Assembly (NCBI GenBank): GCA_022113835.1 | Contig: JAILWY010000014.1 | Location: forward strand, 12,211,501-12,275,500 | From: Atopsyche davidsoni | Lineage: Eukaryota > Arthropoda > Insecta > Trichoptera > Hydrobiosidae | Reading direction: 5' to 3' | DNA: 64,000 bases | In this document: positions 50,901 through 63,480 of the stretch, in pieces | How the letters are laid out: each line of letters opens with the position of its first letter | How positions within the stretch are numbered: the first letter of the stretch is position 1 | Program-made: the position numbers and the translations under genes | Notes under the pieces: model-generated | The model's input: only the letters and a program-made list of their open reading frames with translations | Told to the model about the DNA's origin: nothing | The model's database searches: none

Positions 50901-53900
50901 TAACGATGATATTACATTTTTACAGTAAGCTATTAAAACTTGATACCTATTTTGTTTAACGTACACATTGATCTCATTATATAAATTTTAGATATATGAC
51001 ATAAAAGTCTGATCATCAATGAACGTATCTAAGCTATTAAAGGTTATTTCCTTTCCATTATCACAAAGTGTCATTACACAGAGTGGTCATGATACCTAAA
51101 ATTTTATCAGCCGCATAATAGTTCCATCTCCAGCGGAATGTTCCCCGCCGCCCCGAATGTTAAACCGCCGTTTAAAAAAATACCACAAAGCGCCCATAAA
51201 ACGATCGTTGAACAGACAGTCCCGACGAGCGGCGGCCGATTTCTTCCTCCGGCTTCTCGTGCCAAAACCTTATTAATTTTCGCTCGGGCTACCGTGTCGC
51301 GGCCGTGAGCTTCGTCCTGTCCTCAGCGGATCGGCAGCGGTCGGCCCTTCGATTGATCCGGCGGCTGTAAATATTTTATCGATCACCCGCGGTGTCGGTA
51401 GGTCGGAGAGCGTTTCACAACCCCGCCGCAATCCGTGGCTAATGCCTCCTAATACTCGCTTTTTATCATACGGCGAGAATGCTCTCATTTTTACGGCTTC
51501 ATTTTCACGTCCTTTCCGTTTGGAATTTGAAAGCTATCGCTTACGCCGGATACTTGTTATTTATTATAATGGAAAATGCTCGTCTTGTGTAAAACTAATA
51601 ACAGCTCAGTTTAATTCCCTGTAAGCGGTAATTACACCGTGTTATAATAATCCTAGCATAAAAATAGCATTAGATTGTTTAATTTGAACTGCACGTTTTA
51701 AACTACAATTAGTTTTATTAAAGAGAGATAGTTGGGTTTTTTTTAATGCATTAAATAAATTCAAATTAAATAAAAAAAGTGAAGAAAAGATTTCATTATG
51801 TCCTTGAAATGATGGGCCTGCGATCGCATCTCACGGCGGTTTGAATGCAACGCTCGTATCCAGTCATTCAGGGCTGCATTCCCGCCCTGCTCAAAGGCGG
51901 CTCCTGGGCGGCATCCTAACCTTCCGCCTTGTGATCTTAGCCTAGACGCAAAAAGCTCTCCACTGCCGGTTGTCACACTGAATGAATGAATCAATAAATA
52001 TTTAATTGGCAAGGGTGTATCAATTGCACGCATTTCTACAATCGTTATAAACTCTCGCTATGTTACGAGATCACGGTGGCCAAGGTAGCCAGGTTGAGAG
52101 TGTTTGAATAAAAAATGTGTTTTTCCTAGTCGTTTCACGTGTGGACGTATGATCTATGTGAATTATACTGTCGAAAAAAATAATGATGGATGTGGCATGT
52201 GTCTGTTCATGAAATCGTTACCAGAAACTGTCATAATATTGATGAATGGCTACGCTTGTATTGTATTTTACCATTGTGAACTCGAATATCTTAAAATAAA
52301 ACACTGTAACATCGTAATTGCTTTATTACTGATCGGTGCCATTGTGAGTTACGGTGTGAATCCTCGCGGTAGTCTGTTTGTGTTAGCAGTTTATTATATC
52401 GTTTGTCTCTGGTTGGGGCCGTTTTTATTGCTGAGTGCCCGCTAATAAACACAATCCGACCGCATTTATCCAATTGCGAGCCGATTTTCAGTCCAGCGAG
52501 AGGCCAGCTGGTCGCACTATCGTAAATCACTTATCGGGCCGCACTCTTGGCCGCCCCAGACGGCGATATCGCTTCCAAACAAGATAACTTTGGTAATTCT
52601 TTCAAATTAGCCGCCCCGTTAAACATCATTGATAAAATTAATTTTCAATTTAAAGTTGGTCGTCGCGGCTCTCGGGAATGTTCGGAATTCTTCGGCGGGC
52701 GAGCCGCTAAATCCGGCGGCCGATAACAAATTCCCTTCCGAAAATATTTTGCCCCGGCAGTAGGCGATCAAATCAAAGGATATAATCAAAATTAATGGAA
52801 AGCTCCTAAAAATGCTAAAGCGCGCCTACATTATCTCATCGGGATTATTACGTTTGTTATTATTTCATTAGGCGGCTCCGTCGATCGACTCGTAACGATG
52901 ATTACAAAATCTTTCCCTAATTAAACTTTTAGGAGCGGAATAAAGGAGTTCTCTCGAGTATTTAAATGAGTGCCTCACAAAGGAATAAATTTATTGAAGG
53001 ATGACATTAAATACCGGCTACCTTTTAAAAAGTTTCCACGTTCTATTTAAACGAGCTTTTTTCCATTCATCACTGAGTGAGTGCGCAGTTTTTCCGATAT
53101 CTCCCAACTGACACATCAGAGGACGCTTCCAAAAGCGTTCATAAATCAAAACAAAAATACGTCGATTGCAAAAGCACGCACAGAGAGCTTCCGTTGATTT
53201 ATTCGGCCAGGCTGCCGGGACGCCTCGCCGGACAGTGCCCGCGGCATGGTGTCGCCCTCCGCGCACTTCCCGAGCTCACTGTGTTCTGACTTTTTGTCTT
53301 GTAATTTTAAGATGGATTGCTCGGTGTACTCACTTCGGATGATCAACTGGTGCTATTATCCTAATCATCCTGCTTTATATCGATTTTATTTTAAAAAATA
53401 AGCAATTCAACGCGTAAAAACATTTATTCATTTTTATAAATTTATAATTGAAAAGTCAATAATGTTATAAAAAATGTGTTACAATATATAATGTGGAAAA
53501 TATAAAAACCCAAGTTCAATTGTGATATTAGAGATGAGTTTGGGCGCAGACTTCACTTTCTCATCTAAATGAAAAATTAGATTTTTTGGTATGTTGTAAT
53601 AAATGTGCACTGTACGAATATTCTCATCTCTTTCGACAGTGGCTGCTGGAGGTAAAAGTAAAAGTAAAAGTACGCGGAAAAGCTTACCGTGTCCTATGTT
53701 CATGAAGTTTTGGCGTTTGTATGCTCACCTTCCACTTGGGTGTCTCCCGATGCGAGTCCAGCCGCAGTTCGCCGCCGCCGGCAGGTGCGCGTGGGGCAGG
53801 TCGCGGAGTCGTGCGTGACGCCCGCCACCTCGTCTCGCGACCGTCATCTTCGGCGCCGCCTGCCAACTCGCCAGCTCAGCTGGTTTTTCACGATAGCAGC

Positions 53901-55600
53901 TGGTCGCCGCGATCTGCGGTTTGTTTACCTCTCTGAACGTAAATAAACACGCTCGCATCTGTCCGCGTAGGTAACGTCCGCCAGGCATGCTTCGGCTATT
54001 ACCGCGTCCGCTATTTGTGCTCCGTTGGCTATTGTGCTATGGAGTGTTTAGTTGGCCCTCGTGAACTTAACGCGTTTGAACCGATGCTATCTCGAAGGCG
54101 AAATTGCTTTTTCGTTTTCAATAAGCGCACTAGATAGTTTTTTAAAACTGTTTTTCTCATGTGATAATATTGTATTTCCAACTCAAATTTTTTTTTATCC
54201 CGTACAACTTTATTCTTAGTAGGTTGAACCTTCGGGAATTCCACCCGAAAAGTTTCGAAAGTGAACCCTTTGTCGAGTACTTATTTGCGCCGACAACGCG
54301 AATACTCAAACTGGGTCATCTCAAATTCGCCTTTAAAATTTGGCGCAAATACAATTTCTGACGTCCCCTTATTTATTATACCTGTTGGGGCTTATTTAAT
54401 CGCTAATAAGGATATCAAATTACATACTTGGCAGGCTCATGCTGAATACTCGATTCAACCGGCCCGGAGACGCAATAATAAATCTATCCGGGTATTACGA
54501 CTCCAAAAATAAACGCGACCAAATCGCCTCTACTCGATGCGCGTTATCAATCTCCCGTGGCCGTCAGCGATATGCCAAAATAAAAATCCATTTACTTCAC
54601 AGGGGCAGTGGATTGGTAGACCGCAGCCCGAAACGCGGAATTCCTATGAGCGACCGATCATTTAATTATGTCATTCGGGCCGTTGAAATGTGCCTGTGCG
54701 GTCGCCGCGCGGTGGGTTGGGACGCATTACAGGGACGTAATAGAATTCAATATGATTTATTCAGAAAAATAATTTAAGTGATGTAAAAACTGAAATTTAT
54801 ACTCGTATTTCACTAAATTATTCATGTTACGATTAGTACACGTGCTAATCTGGTTCCTTGCACAAGTTGGCTGACAAAACAGGTTCTGTTGCTCGTATAT
54901 AACAACTTCTTCAGTCGAATTGATTTGTGTATTTTTTTTCTCTAAACTTACTACTTTTTCTTATAAGTCCCTATATAAGTTTTTCTAAATGATGCCATCT
55001 AGTTTATTATTCTAAAACGTATTCTGTCGAATAAAATTTATTGATTAAGATTTATACTATTTTTATATTTACATCAAAAACAAAAAAAATATTTAAAAGA
55101 GATGTGGTGTCTGATTTTTTTGTAATTTCCATTATAATAAAATTTTAGATGTGTGTGTAGTTTTTTCTTTCACTGATGATAGAAAGTCTCTTATTTTCGG
55201 TGGATAGCATAAGTTTCTGAAACACCATATGTAATGACGTCTACATACAATGATCAATGGCGAGAGCGTGCGTTCCGCCCTGGCCCCACCCGCCATCAAT
55301 GACGAATTGATTCCGGCAATTTGAATAAGTTAACAACGCGCGATCCCCCCGGCCGCGAGTGGATCCTTTTTACACGTTAATTAATGCCTTCCCTGCACCG
55401 GGTTTTTTTGCTTTCCTTTCTATTTTCCAGTGTTTGCCGCGGCTTGATAGATTTGCGATTTATTCTCATAAGTACTGTTCTCTCCAGCGACGTTTCCTCT
55501 CGGCACTTCGCGCTCGCCGCTTATTTGAAGAACTCGCACGTGCTTAAAACAAAACGCATTTTCACCAAATGAATTTTGGACATTAGCATTTCCTATTATT
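48000..55600 (+). other. Extended GC-richer, complex non-coding domain
   Basis: The least AT-biased long stretch of the window. Blocks at about 48060-49210, 49270-49970, 50370-50490, 51110-51470, 51830-51960, 52440-52900, 53200-53290, 53730-54030, 54230-54730 and 55250-55540 follow one another with little simple sequence. No mobile-element or protein family signature is visible. It fits a dense cis-regulatory region of the host gene, which is inference. Confidence 0.45.
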
Positions 55601-58600
55601 TTATATTATCTTTGTAGGTTGACGTGATTTGATGTATCTTAATTTAAGTGTAGTTTATTTAAACTGTTGAAAGTGTAAAGTTTATCAAACAATCTAATAA
55701 ATCTATTTCAGATAATATTATTATATATTTTTATAAATATGCACAAAATAAATATATATTTTAAAATATTGCTATTTAAAAATAAAAAAAAATATGATGC
55801 CCAACCAGATTCATTGTGATAGATATAAAAAGGCGTACTTGTAGTTTATACCGAAATTAAATTTTGCAGTACGTAAATAAATTGCTTACAAAAAATATAC
55901 TTTTCTAATAACCTGCCATTTTTCGAGAATTTTTAATGTTGCGTGGGTATCGGCACGATCATTTGTATATACATATTTGTTAAGTAAATACGAGTATAAT
56001 GTATTTATTGTTCGCTGATTGTGGCCCAGAGAGATACTTTGGCTTAGGCCCAAGAATGAAATGAGATGTATCAAACTAGTAATTTACGCACGCGAAATGA
56101 TTTTAATCAATACTGGATGGTTGTTTGGTTTTGCATTAAAATCAGCACACAATACAAAAAAAAAATACTACAATAATGTACTGCTACATGCTGCAGAATG
56201 TTCTCCAATCGAAGCTCGCAAGAGACCTTCAAATCCGAGTAATCCGATCGATTTAGTCGTGTCATTTGTTTTACCCGGCCAGCAGCTTTAGAGTGTCGAG
56301 GAGTTCTTTGATGTGCCCTCGTTGCGGTGTCGCCCGCTCGGAGCACCACCCCGGACCCGCGGCCCGAGGAGCCCCCGAGGCGGTGTTTACGTTGCACGGA
56401 AATAACCTGCGAGCGAGCGATTCCCAGACATAACGATCATCTATTAGTCCTGGTGTTTTTTTTTAAGTGGCTACCTAATAAACTCTACGCAGGCTTAGTA
56501 AAATTCGTTTTACGATCTTAAAATTGTTTGGCAGGTTCAAATTTTGGGCGGTGATGAAGTTTTTAAATGTTTTCATTGAACCAATTGAATTTTAATAAAA
56601 TGTACACTTTATACAGTGCACACATTAATCTAATTTATTTAGTAAAACAAAATATTAAATTTGCATATCAAATTGTAAATGCATCGTTCTAGATTTATTA
56701 AATCTTACTGATTTTTTTAATTTTTTTATTTTTAAATTACTCGGCAAACTGATTTTTTTTTCAGTAAATTACTTTACGCTATTTAATATCTACTGTATCT
56801 TTAAAAATTCATCTAGTGATTGAAAATACCATATTTAGTGTTTTGTTAATTCTTTGCATATATATCATTTCACAAAAGTTGCAAAGAAATTATCGAGAAT
56901 ACTGCAATGTAAACTATAGAGAAGTAAACATCTTGGTATTTTATTTTGTTAGTTTTCCTCTCGTTAAATAAACCGAGTCTCGAGAATATGTTCGGATACT
57001 ACTCGCTTGTATCTCCCTAGCGCGGTAAAGTTTTCTCGAAAAGCTGAGAGCAAATAGATGTGTATCTGCACGCTATGGAAATCGCGTAAGCTCGGCGTGC
57101 AACGATACCCGATTGCTTGCAGCGGCGCTTTTCCGTTGCAATCTTGAGCGATGAGTTACTCGAGGTAAATGTGTCTATTCTGAATTCGGTGTGTATAAAA
57201 AAATAAACATATAACTATCGAGTTCGCTGTTGAACAACTGGTGGCGCGGCAGGCCCGGTTAATTAGACTGCGCGAAGTGCCGGCAAAAACTGACGCGCTT
57301 CCCCCCGCGGCTCCTCACCGCGCCGATCAGCTGCTCTCTGGAACTTACGACATCCGCTGAACGCTGGTGTGTTTTATTGCACGAGTGCTTACTTCCGACA
57401 CTTTTTAAATTCATTATTTATTTTACTATATCGAAATATACTTTATATATAGTAAAACTAAGGGGAACGAGATATCAAAATATACTTAAGCAAAATGCAC
57501 ATGTAAATTGCATGCGGTTTTGCACATTTTTGAGGCTGGCATTGAAAATGATAAAAAAATATTTCAACGTATTTCTTTATATTATAATCTTTTTTGTAAA
57601 TAAAACCGTTGAACAACATGGTATAACTAATAGCTCTACGACTACCTAATGTATGGGGCTTATAAATGTGATTACGACAAAACAAAGTCTCGTAATACTA
57701 TTTTTGAAATTAATTTGTTAAGTGTGTTTACACGCGAACAAAATGTCTGGTTGCTCATTCATTCGCGTTAATAACTTAATTATTACTCCTTCAATCTAGG
57801 AAAAAAGTCAAGAATACGGTTTTTGTTCTATTGTATTATACAAATTAAAATATCCTTTTTGTGATAACTTCTTATTACTTTATACTGAAACCGGTTTTAG
57901 TCGGATTGTCACATTGATCTGGATCTGAGCTGATGTCGTAATGTGCAAAAAGATGCATTGCTCCGCATCGTCTGATATCGCGCAAAAACTACAGAGCGTT
58001 TTAAATTTTCTCTCAGCCGACAGCTGGAGGGGCCACGGCCAGGTGTTTCGGTTCATTCGCTTCCGTCTCCATCCGGCCGGGTTAGTTCCCGAACTCCGTA
58101 CAACCCATGTCTGGTTTATTTAATTACCTACCACCGTTTTTGGACATCGCAAAAAGTAACCTATTAACATGATGCATTTCATGTTGCGATTTCGGAGACC
58201 ACGCTTCAATGTATCGATAAAAGCTGATTTATTTTTAATCAAAACATTCCAACGCTTGGTTTAATTACAATCATATCGTGCAATATTACAAAATACTATC
58301 TCTGGTCTCTTTTACGTATCCAAGGACTTCGAATCTTCTAAGATATTCGGATTTTCGAATATTCTAAGTTAAACATAGAATACGGCTACTCAGATTATTT
58401 ATTACTAACAAAAGTGACAGGAAAGTGCAGGAGCAAGTGTCAAGTCCGTAGACTTATAAATATATAATCTAACCAAATGGCATTATTTTTAATTTTATAT
58501 ATTTCCTTATCGTGTTACAAAACAAACTTGGGTGTATAAATAATAAAAGCGATGTTATTAGTATTTATATAATATAATATAAACCCTATACTTAATTAGG

Positions 58601-59440
58601 ACAACGAGCTATTCCAAATCATGACAACTTTATAAAAAAAATACTTACTAGTCAAATATACGCATATTCTGAGGTCTGCAATTAGTCGTTACGTCACGGT
58701 GTAGTATTTTCAAATGAACAATGAACATATTAGTTGAGTAAATTACATAAAGTTGTTAAATGCTGTTTGTGTTGGTTTGTATGATGGATACGCGTCGGAA
58801 ACGGGCTGTCTTTTCATAGTGTATGCACGTCGCATTTTGAATAATATTAAAATTTTGATTACTCTATTACACACATGTACTTATTGTTACGTTTTTACAC
58901 CGCACAATCAATCAAAAATCAATTTAATGCTATCATTAGAAAGTCCAATCAATGAAACCACATCCGATGCAATCAATTCGATATAACTATAACGGGCTTC
59001 CAACCGATGAATTATTATTTTAATTCTCTCCGTACCGCTGGAATTATTTCGATTATAACTTACTTGTACAGGATGCGGTTCATGCGTTGAATGAGATCTT
59101 CTTTTTCGTGGGTTATCTTTGTGTTACTAAAAATATGCTATTAATACTTTTAATGCTTTTGTTATAACCTGCCTAAAAGAGTTAATTATAAAACTATTAT
59201 CATTTCGGCTGTACCTTATTTTATTATGTTAGATTTGTCGTCATTCTATTAAGTTTTCATGTTTTTTTTTACGAATTGACGTGGGATATATTCGCACCTG
59301 GGTCTTGTGCGGCGCTATATCTTAATAAAGAAGAAAGTGTTGATACATAGTTATATTGATTACACTGCCGGTATTCAGGCAATCAAGGAAACACTTAAAC
59401 ATATTTCATTTCTGTATAACTTTTGATGCACATTATAAAA
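55601..59440 (+). other. Non-coding upstream of microexon 2
   Basis: AT-rich with islands at about 56200-56430, 56980-57370 and 57920-58110. No gene is supported. Confidence 0.55.
58328..58368. repeat. Imperfect direct repeat TTCGAAT(C/A)TTCTAAG
   Basis: Two 15-bp units (58328-58342, 58354-58368) differ at one base. They contain GAAnnTTC cores but not the full alternating triplet of a heat-shock element. Confidence 0.6.
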
Positions 59441-59441
59441 A

Positions 59442-59473
59442 CTAATTGATTTTTTTGTTCTTTGCAGGTAAGC
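59442..59473 (+). promoter_or_regulatory. Recursive 3'/5' splice site 2
   Basis: CTAAT branch-point match, about 22 nt of spacing with a near-pure T tract, then CAG|GTAAGC. It has the same architecture and strand as the site at 28922-28955. Confidence 0.7.
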
Positions 59474-59518
59474 GTCGGCATTCCATTAGCAAGGCAGGCC
59501 ATCCAGTTGCTTGAGAAT
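59468..59518 (+). CDS. 51-nt microexon with recursive splice site (copy 2)
   Basis: Second member of the microexon pair, 30.5 kb downstream of the first. CTAAT (59442-59446) is a good branch-point match. It is followed by GATTTTTTTGTTCTTTGCAG, then an exon starting GTAAGC and ending at GTAAGTTTTTTC (59519 on). Length is again 51 nt. The nine differences from copy 1 are at exon bases 6, 7, 13, 14, 25, 29, 38, 47 and 51, with no indel. Read after codon position 1, the stretch SIS(R/K)AGHPVA is kept, but TGG of copy 1 becomes TGA at bases 45-47, so inclusion in that phase would truncate the protein. In phase 0 it is open: VSVGIPLARQAIQLLEN. It may act mainly as a splicing ratchet in a long intron, as an alternative exon, or as both. 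Confidence 0.7.
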
Positions 59519-61320
59519 GTAAGTTTTTTCGCTTCTGTGGTCAATACATCATTGTCGGTATTCCATTAAATCGCTTAACCAAGTTTTTGTCTGCATGCAG
59601 CCAAATGTATGCAGGTTTATTAAAACAAATTCGATTTTATTACGAATTCCCTTTAAATGAGCTCAATTTGCAATTGAAAATCTTACTAAGCTATTTGACC
59701 TAAATATATTTTTTAAATACTTTTGCATATAAACCTTATTTTATTTAGGTTTAAGTAAAATATTTGTGTGATATTGCAGAAAAATAATAAAATTAAATTA
59801 TAATAGCACATTAAATGAATAATTCCATTTAGAATATTACAAAAACTTCATGTTTTTTGTGGCTGAAGAGATTTACATAAATCTGGGTGGCATTAAGTAT
59901 TATTAAAATAACACGAAAAAAGTTGGTTGATAACGTTACAATTTTAACTAAAAAAATATTAAAAGAATGTTTTTTTTTTGCTAGGCAATTTCAAGCAAAA
60001 TACTAGAAGATAATATTACATAGCAATAAAATATACTCGTCAGTCGGTTCTATATTTTCCTTTGATTAAATACGGCAGAAGCAGTCACCTGTATTATTGT
60101 TAAGTTGCTTTATGTATGATTAACGAGTGTTTTAACATCTGGAGGTAACTCCCCATTATTGAACAGTTTAAAGATTAATAATTTATTTTTATTCAGCCAT
60201 AATTGCCAATATATTATGCGGTCGGGTTGCACGGAGGAGGTTCTAATGTGGCAGGGCTTATTGATGATGGTGAAGGATTTATTACAATGCCGGTGTAATG
60301 CGACTACTGGCTTAGTCAAAATACCGAACTCAATTGGAATGAATTACAAATGTCTAGACAGGAAATGACGGGAGTTACATCTGAATAAATAAGTATTATG
60401 GGTGAATTTTCGCTGGAACCATGTCATGTCATCGTTCGTTGCCTTCAGCATTCTTCAAATTCCAAGCAAAGGAAGGAATGTAAATTATTGTAATGTAAAT
60501 AAAACATATTTTTTGTTTAAATTCATGAATGTTTATGAAGATATTTTTAATGTATGAACATCGTTTTATCACCTTTTTAATAATAAAAAAAACACACCTT
60601 TGCACTTTTCAAATATTTTAAACTAAATCAACTTTTTAAATTTAAAAATATCAGTGTGTCAAAAAATATATCGTGGGAAAATGTTTTCCGTGAAAGTCCG
60701 CATCTGTAGAGTTGTATTATTCAAGATTATTTTATTTGATTATCTTGCGTTATCTTCGTGTTTTCTCCGCGTACGGGCATTATGCTCGGCGAACAGTGAA
60801 TATAGTCTCATAAACATCTTACTAAGTATACGTAATCTCCATTCCAATGGTATAAAACACACTGTACTATATTCAAACTACATTCTCCCAAATCGCACTT
60901 TATTTCCCAGATCAAAGCTTAAGTGCGACATGTCTGCCAGTAAACCACGCTCAGATAAAAAGCCCGGATAAAGCCATGTTCGATATAATGCGATTTACCA
61001 AGGCCGTACTGAAGGCGGGTTCTCCCGCGAGCATAAAGTGTTTGGTGTGAATTGAAGACGTCATAACAAGTTTACTTCCGCTTCCATATCTATCTAGCTA
61101 TTCGTTAATCGCCTAATGAGCTTTAACACTTGTACTAGTTATTACCGCTAACCCTCACGGCTCGTTTAGTTACTTAGATTTTAAAATAAATAATATTTTG
61201 CTTTTAATTAATGTGATATTTTGTTCCAAAATTGGAATTCAATGAAACGTATTATATAATATAACTTTATTAGTTTGACATTCTTTGAGTACAGTAAATC
61301 TATAGACCTTCAGAAGTAAA

Positions 61321-61352
61321 CTAATCTTACCGGCGTCCACAAGTAAGATTAG
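61321..61352. repeat. 10-bp inverted repeat
   Basis: CTAATCTTAC and GTAAGATTAG enclose CGGCGTCCACAA. This is a modest stem in non-coding DNA. Confidence 0.7.
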
Positions 61353-63456
61353 AAGTTTCATTGAAATAGTTTTGCATTAGACTGAAATTCTTTAGCGATT
61401 CCGGTAGCAAACTATTTATATCAGCAAAAACGGATGCTTTAACTAGTCATCCTCAATGTACATGGTATGTTAACTCATTGAGTTCTAGGTGATGGACGCC
61501 TGTCGTGACTGCTTCCTCTGTCGGCTACTTTCGGTTATATTACGTTTTACAGCGACACTTTGCTTGTTGCCGCGAAATCCCAACGGTACTCTGCCGCTGA
61601 ACTGAAAAGAGGCTAACGTTTCGATCCGAGATATCGAATAACGAACGAAGCCCAAAAACAAGACGGTGGTACATGTCGTAAAAAGTCACGGTCTCGCTGA
61701 GCGGCGGCGTTAGGGGCAACTGCATAATGTGACGGTCTCCGGAACGTAAGCGTGAGCGCGGTAGGAGTCACGTGTGTGGGTGAACTTATAGCTCTGCGAA
61801 CTGTCTGCCGGAGTGCAGTTGGACTTGCGCTTGACTGAGAAGCTGCCATGCTGTAAATTGTCGCGATGAGACTTTAAACTACTGTTTTTGTTCCACTTTG
61901 TTGAAATTTATATCGTAAGTCAAAACTTAAGAGTGATGATTGACTGTAAACGAAGCTCTTTATGTACTTATAAATATATGAATTTGTTTGATTATTCATA
62001 AATATTTAATTTATTAAACATTACTTAAACATTTATTTAGCTGGTGGTTTCAAATTTGGCCCAGTACAAGCAACTCTCGTTTCGCAACATAACGCTCGAT
62101 ACATAACGACAATCGCACACCTCGGGCGGCTTTTTTAAAGCCGCTTAGAAGCGCGCGTTAGATATTTATTAAGCCTCGACTTTCTGCCCCGCGGGGAGGC
62201 TAATCGCCAACAAAGTTATCATCCCCGTAAATCAGCGCCGAAGTATGCCGAGAATCGCTACTAGAAGAACATGAATGCGTAATGAGCCCGGACCACCCCC
62301 GGGGCCGGCGCGGGGCGGAGTGACCCGCCGTTATTAATTTCGTTTCGGGTTTATCTTGTTGACCGCTTTGTTGCGGGAGCGCCGGTCGCCGTTCTCCCCT
62401 TCGTGTCGTCGGGAAAGACACTCGCGATAATGGCGACATTATAAAATGCCGCCTGTATAAACTGGCAACATTTTTCAACGGTTCTTTCATATTATTTTTA
62501 CATAAACAAATTTTTAAGCTAATGAGTTCAGAGGGTTTAAAGATTTTTTTTTTTGTGAAGACTTAATTTTCCGCTTACAAAATATACTTCGCCAAGTTTA
62601 CGTTCAATATTTTTTGCTATTTCGAAGTAACTCTGTAATTCTATAAAAGGGTTTTGATGTCTATAGTATAACATGATCAGACTATTTATTAATAAATTAT
62701 AATAGAATGTGACAGGCTATTTTAGCTTCTTCGTGTTTATATAAGCCGATAAACTATTAAATGATTAGGGTACATATTTTTCATCTCAAATTTGAATGCT
62801 GCTATATATTCCTAATATTATCATAATTTGAATAAATTTTACGTTTCAAATATGGTTTTAATGTCTGAGAAATAAACACAGTACGGGCCCAAATTACGGA
62901 ATCAATTTTCTTGCGTCCGAGGCACACCGCAAATTGTCTTCCTCCCTCTACAAATCTCGACGGTCGCGGCCCCGGGCTGTCGACCGTTTGTCTCACCTGC
63001 GCCGGGTCTGTCCTACATCTCGACCCACCGCCCAGCTCCTGTCCGACACAATATGCTTTATTAAAATACTGTGATATTTTTTAGTAGAAATTTAACACGA
63101 AATTTTAATTTTACAGTATAATTAAATAAATTGACCCTTATTCGGCCTTTACATGATAGAGGCTTTGTTATATTTCTGCTATATAGCAAATTGTTTCTTT
63201 ATACTAAATAACCGCGTAATTGCATTGTTTGAGCGCACCACTACGAAAACTCGATCCAGAGCCGCAGGCATGATTGATATTGTTTACACTGACACGTGGT
63301 CAATGTGTAGTACCATCCCTGTTTATCTCTCCGTCAGTTATTTTATACGTCATTGTAAACAACTTATATGTGAAACATAAAATATAATGTTAATGTAATG
63401 TGCTTTTAATTAACGCTGTAATATGCTGACAAAACCTTATTAACTTTGAAAACGGC

Positions 63457-63480
63457 ATCTTGTTTACAAGTAAACAAGAT
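63457..63480. promoter_or_regulatory. Palindrome of two forkhead-type motifs
   Basis: ATCTTGTTTAC and its exact complement GTAAACAAGAT are separated by 2 nt. Each half contains TGTTTAC/GTAAACA, the core bound by forkhead factors, so this could be a paired Fox site. The sequence is seen directly; binding is inference. Confidence 0.45.

Noticed and set aside
52104..52445. 113-codon ORF with hydrophobic stretches
   Set aside because: Hydrophobicity comes from T-rich sequence; no homologous family recognised and no start context or partner exons.
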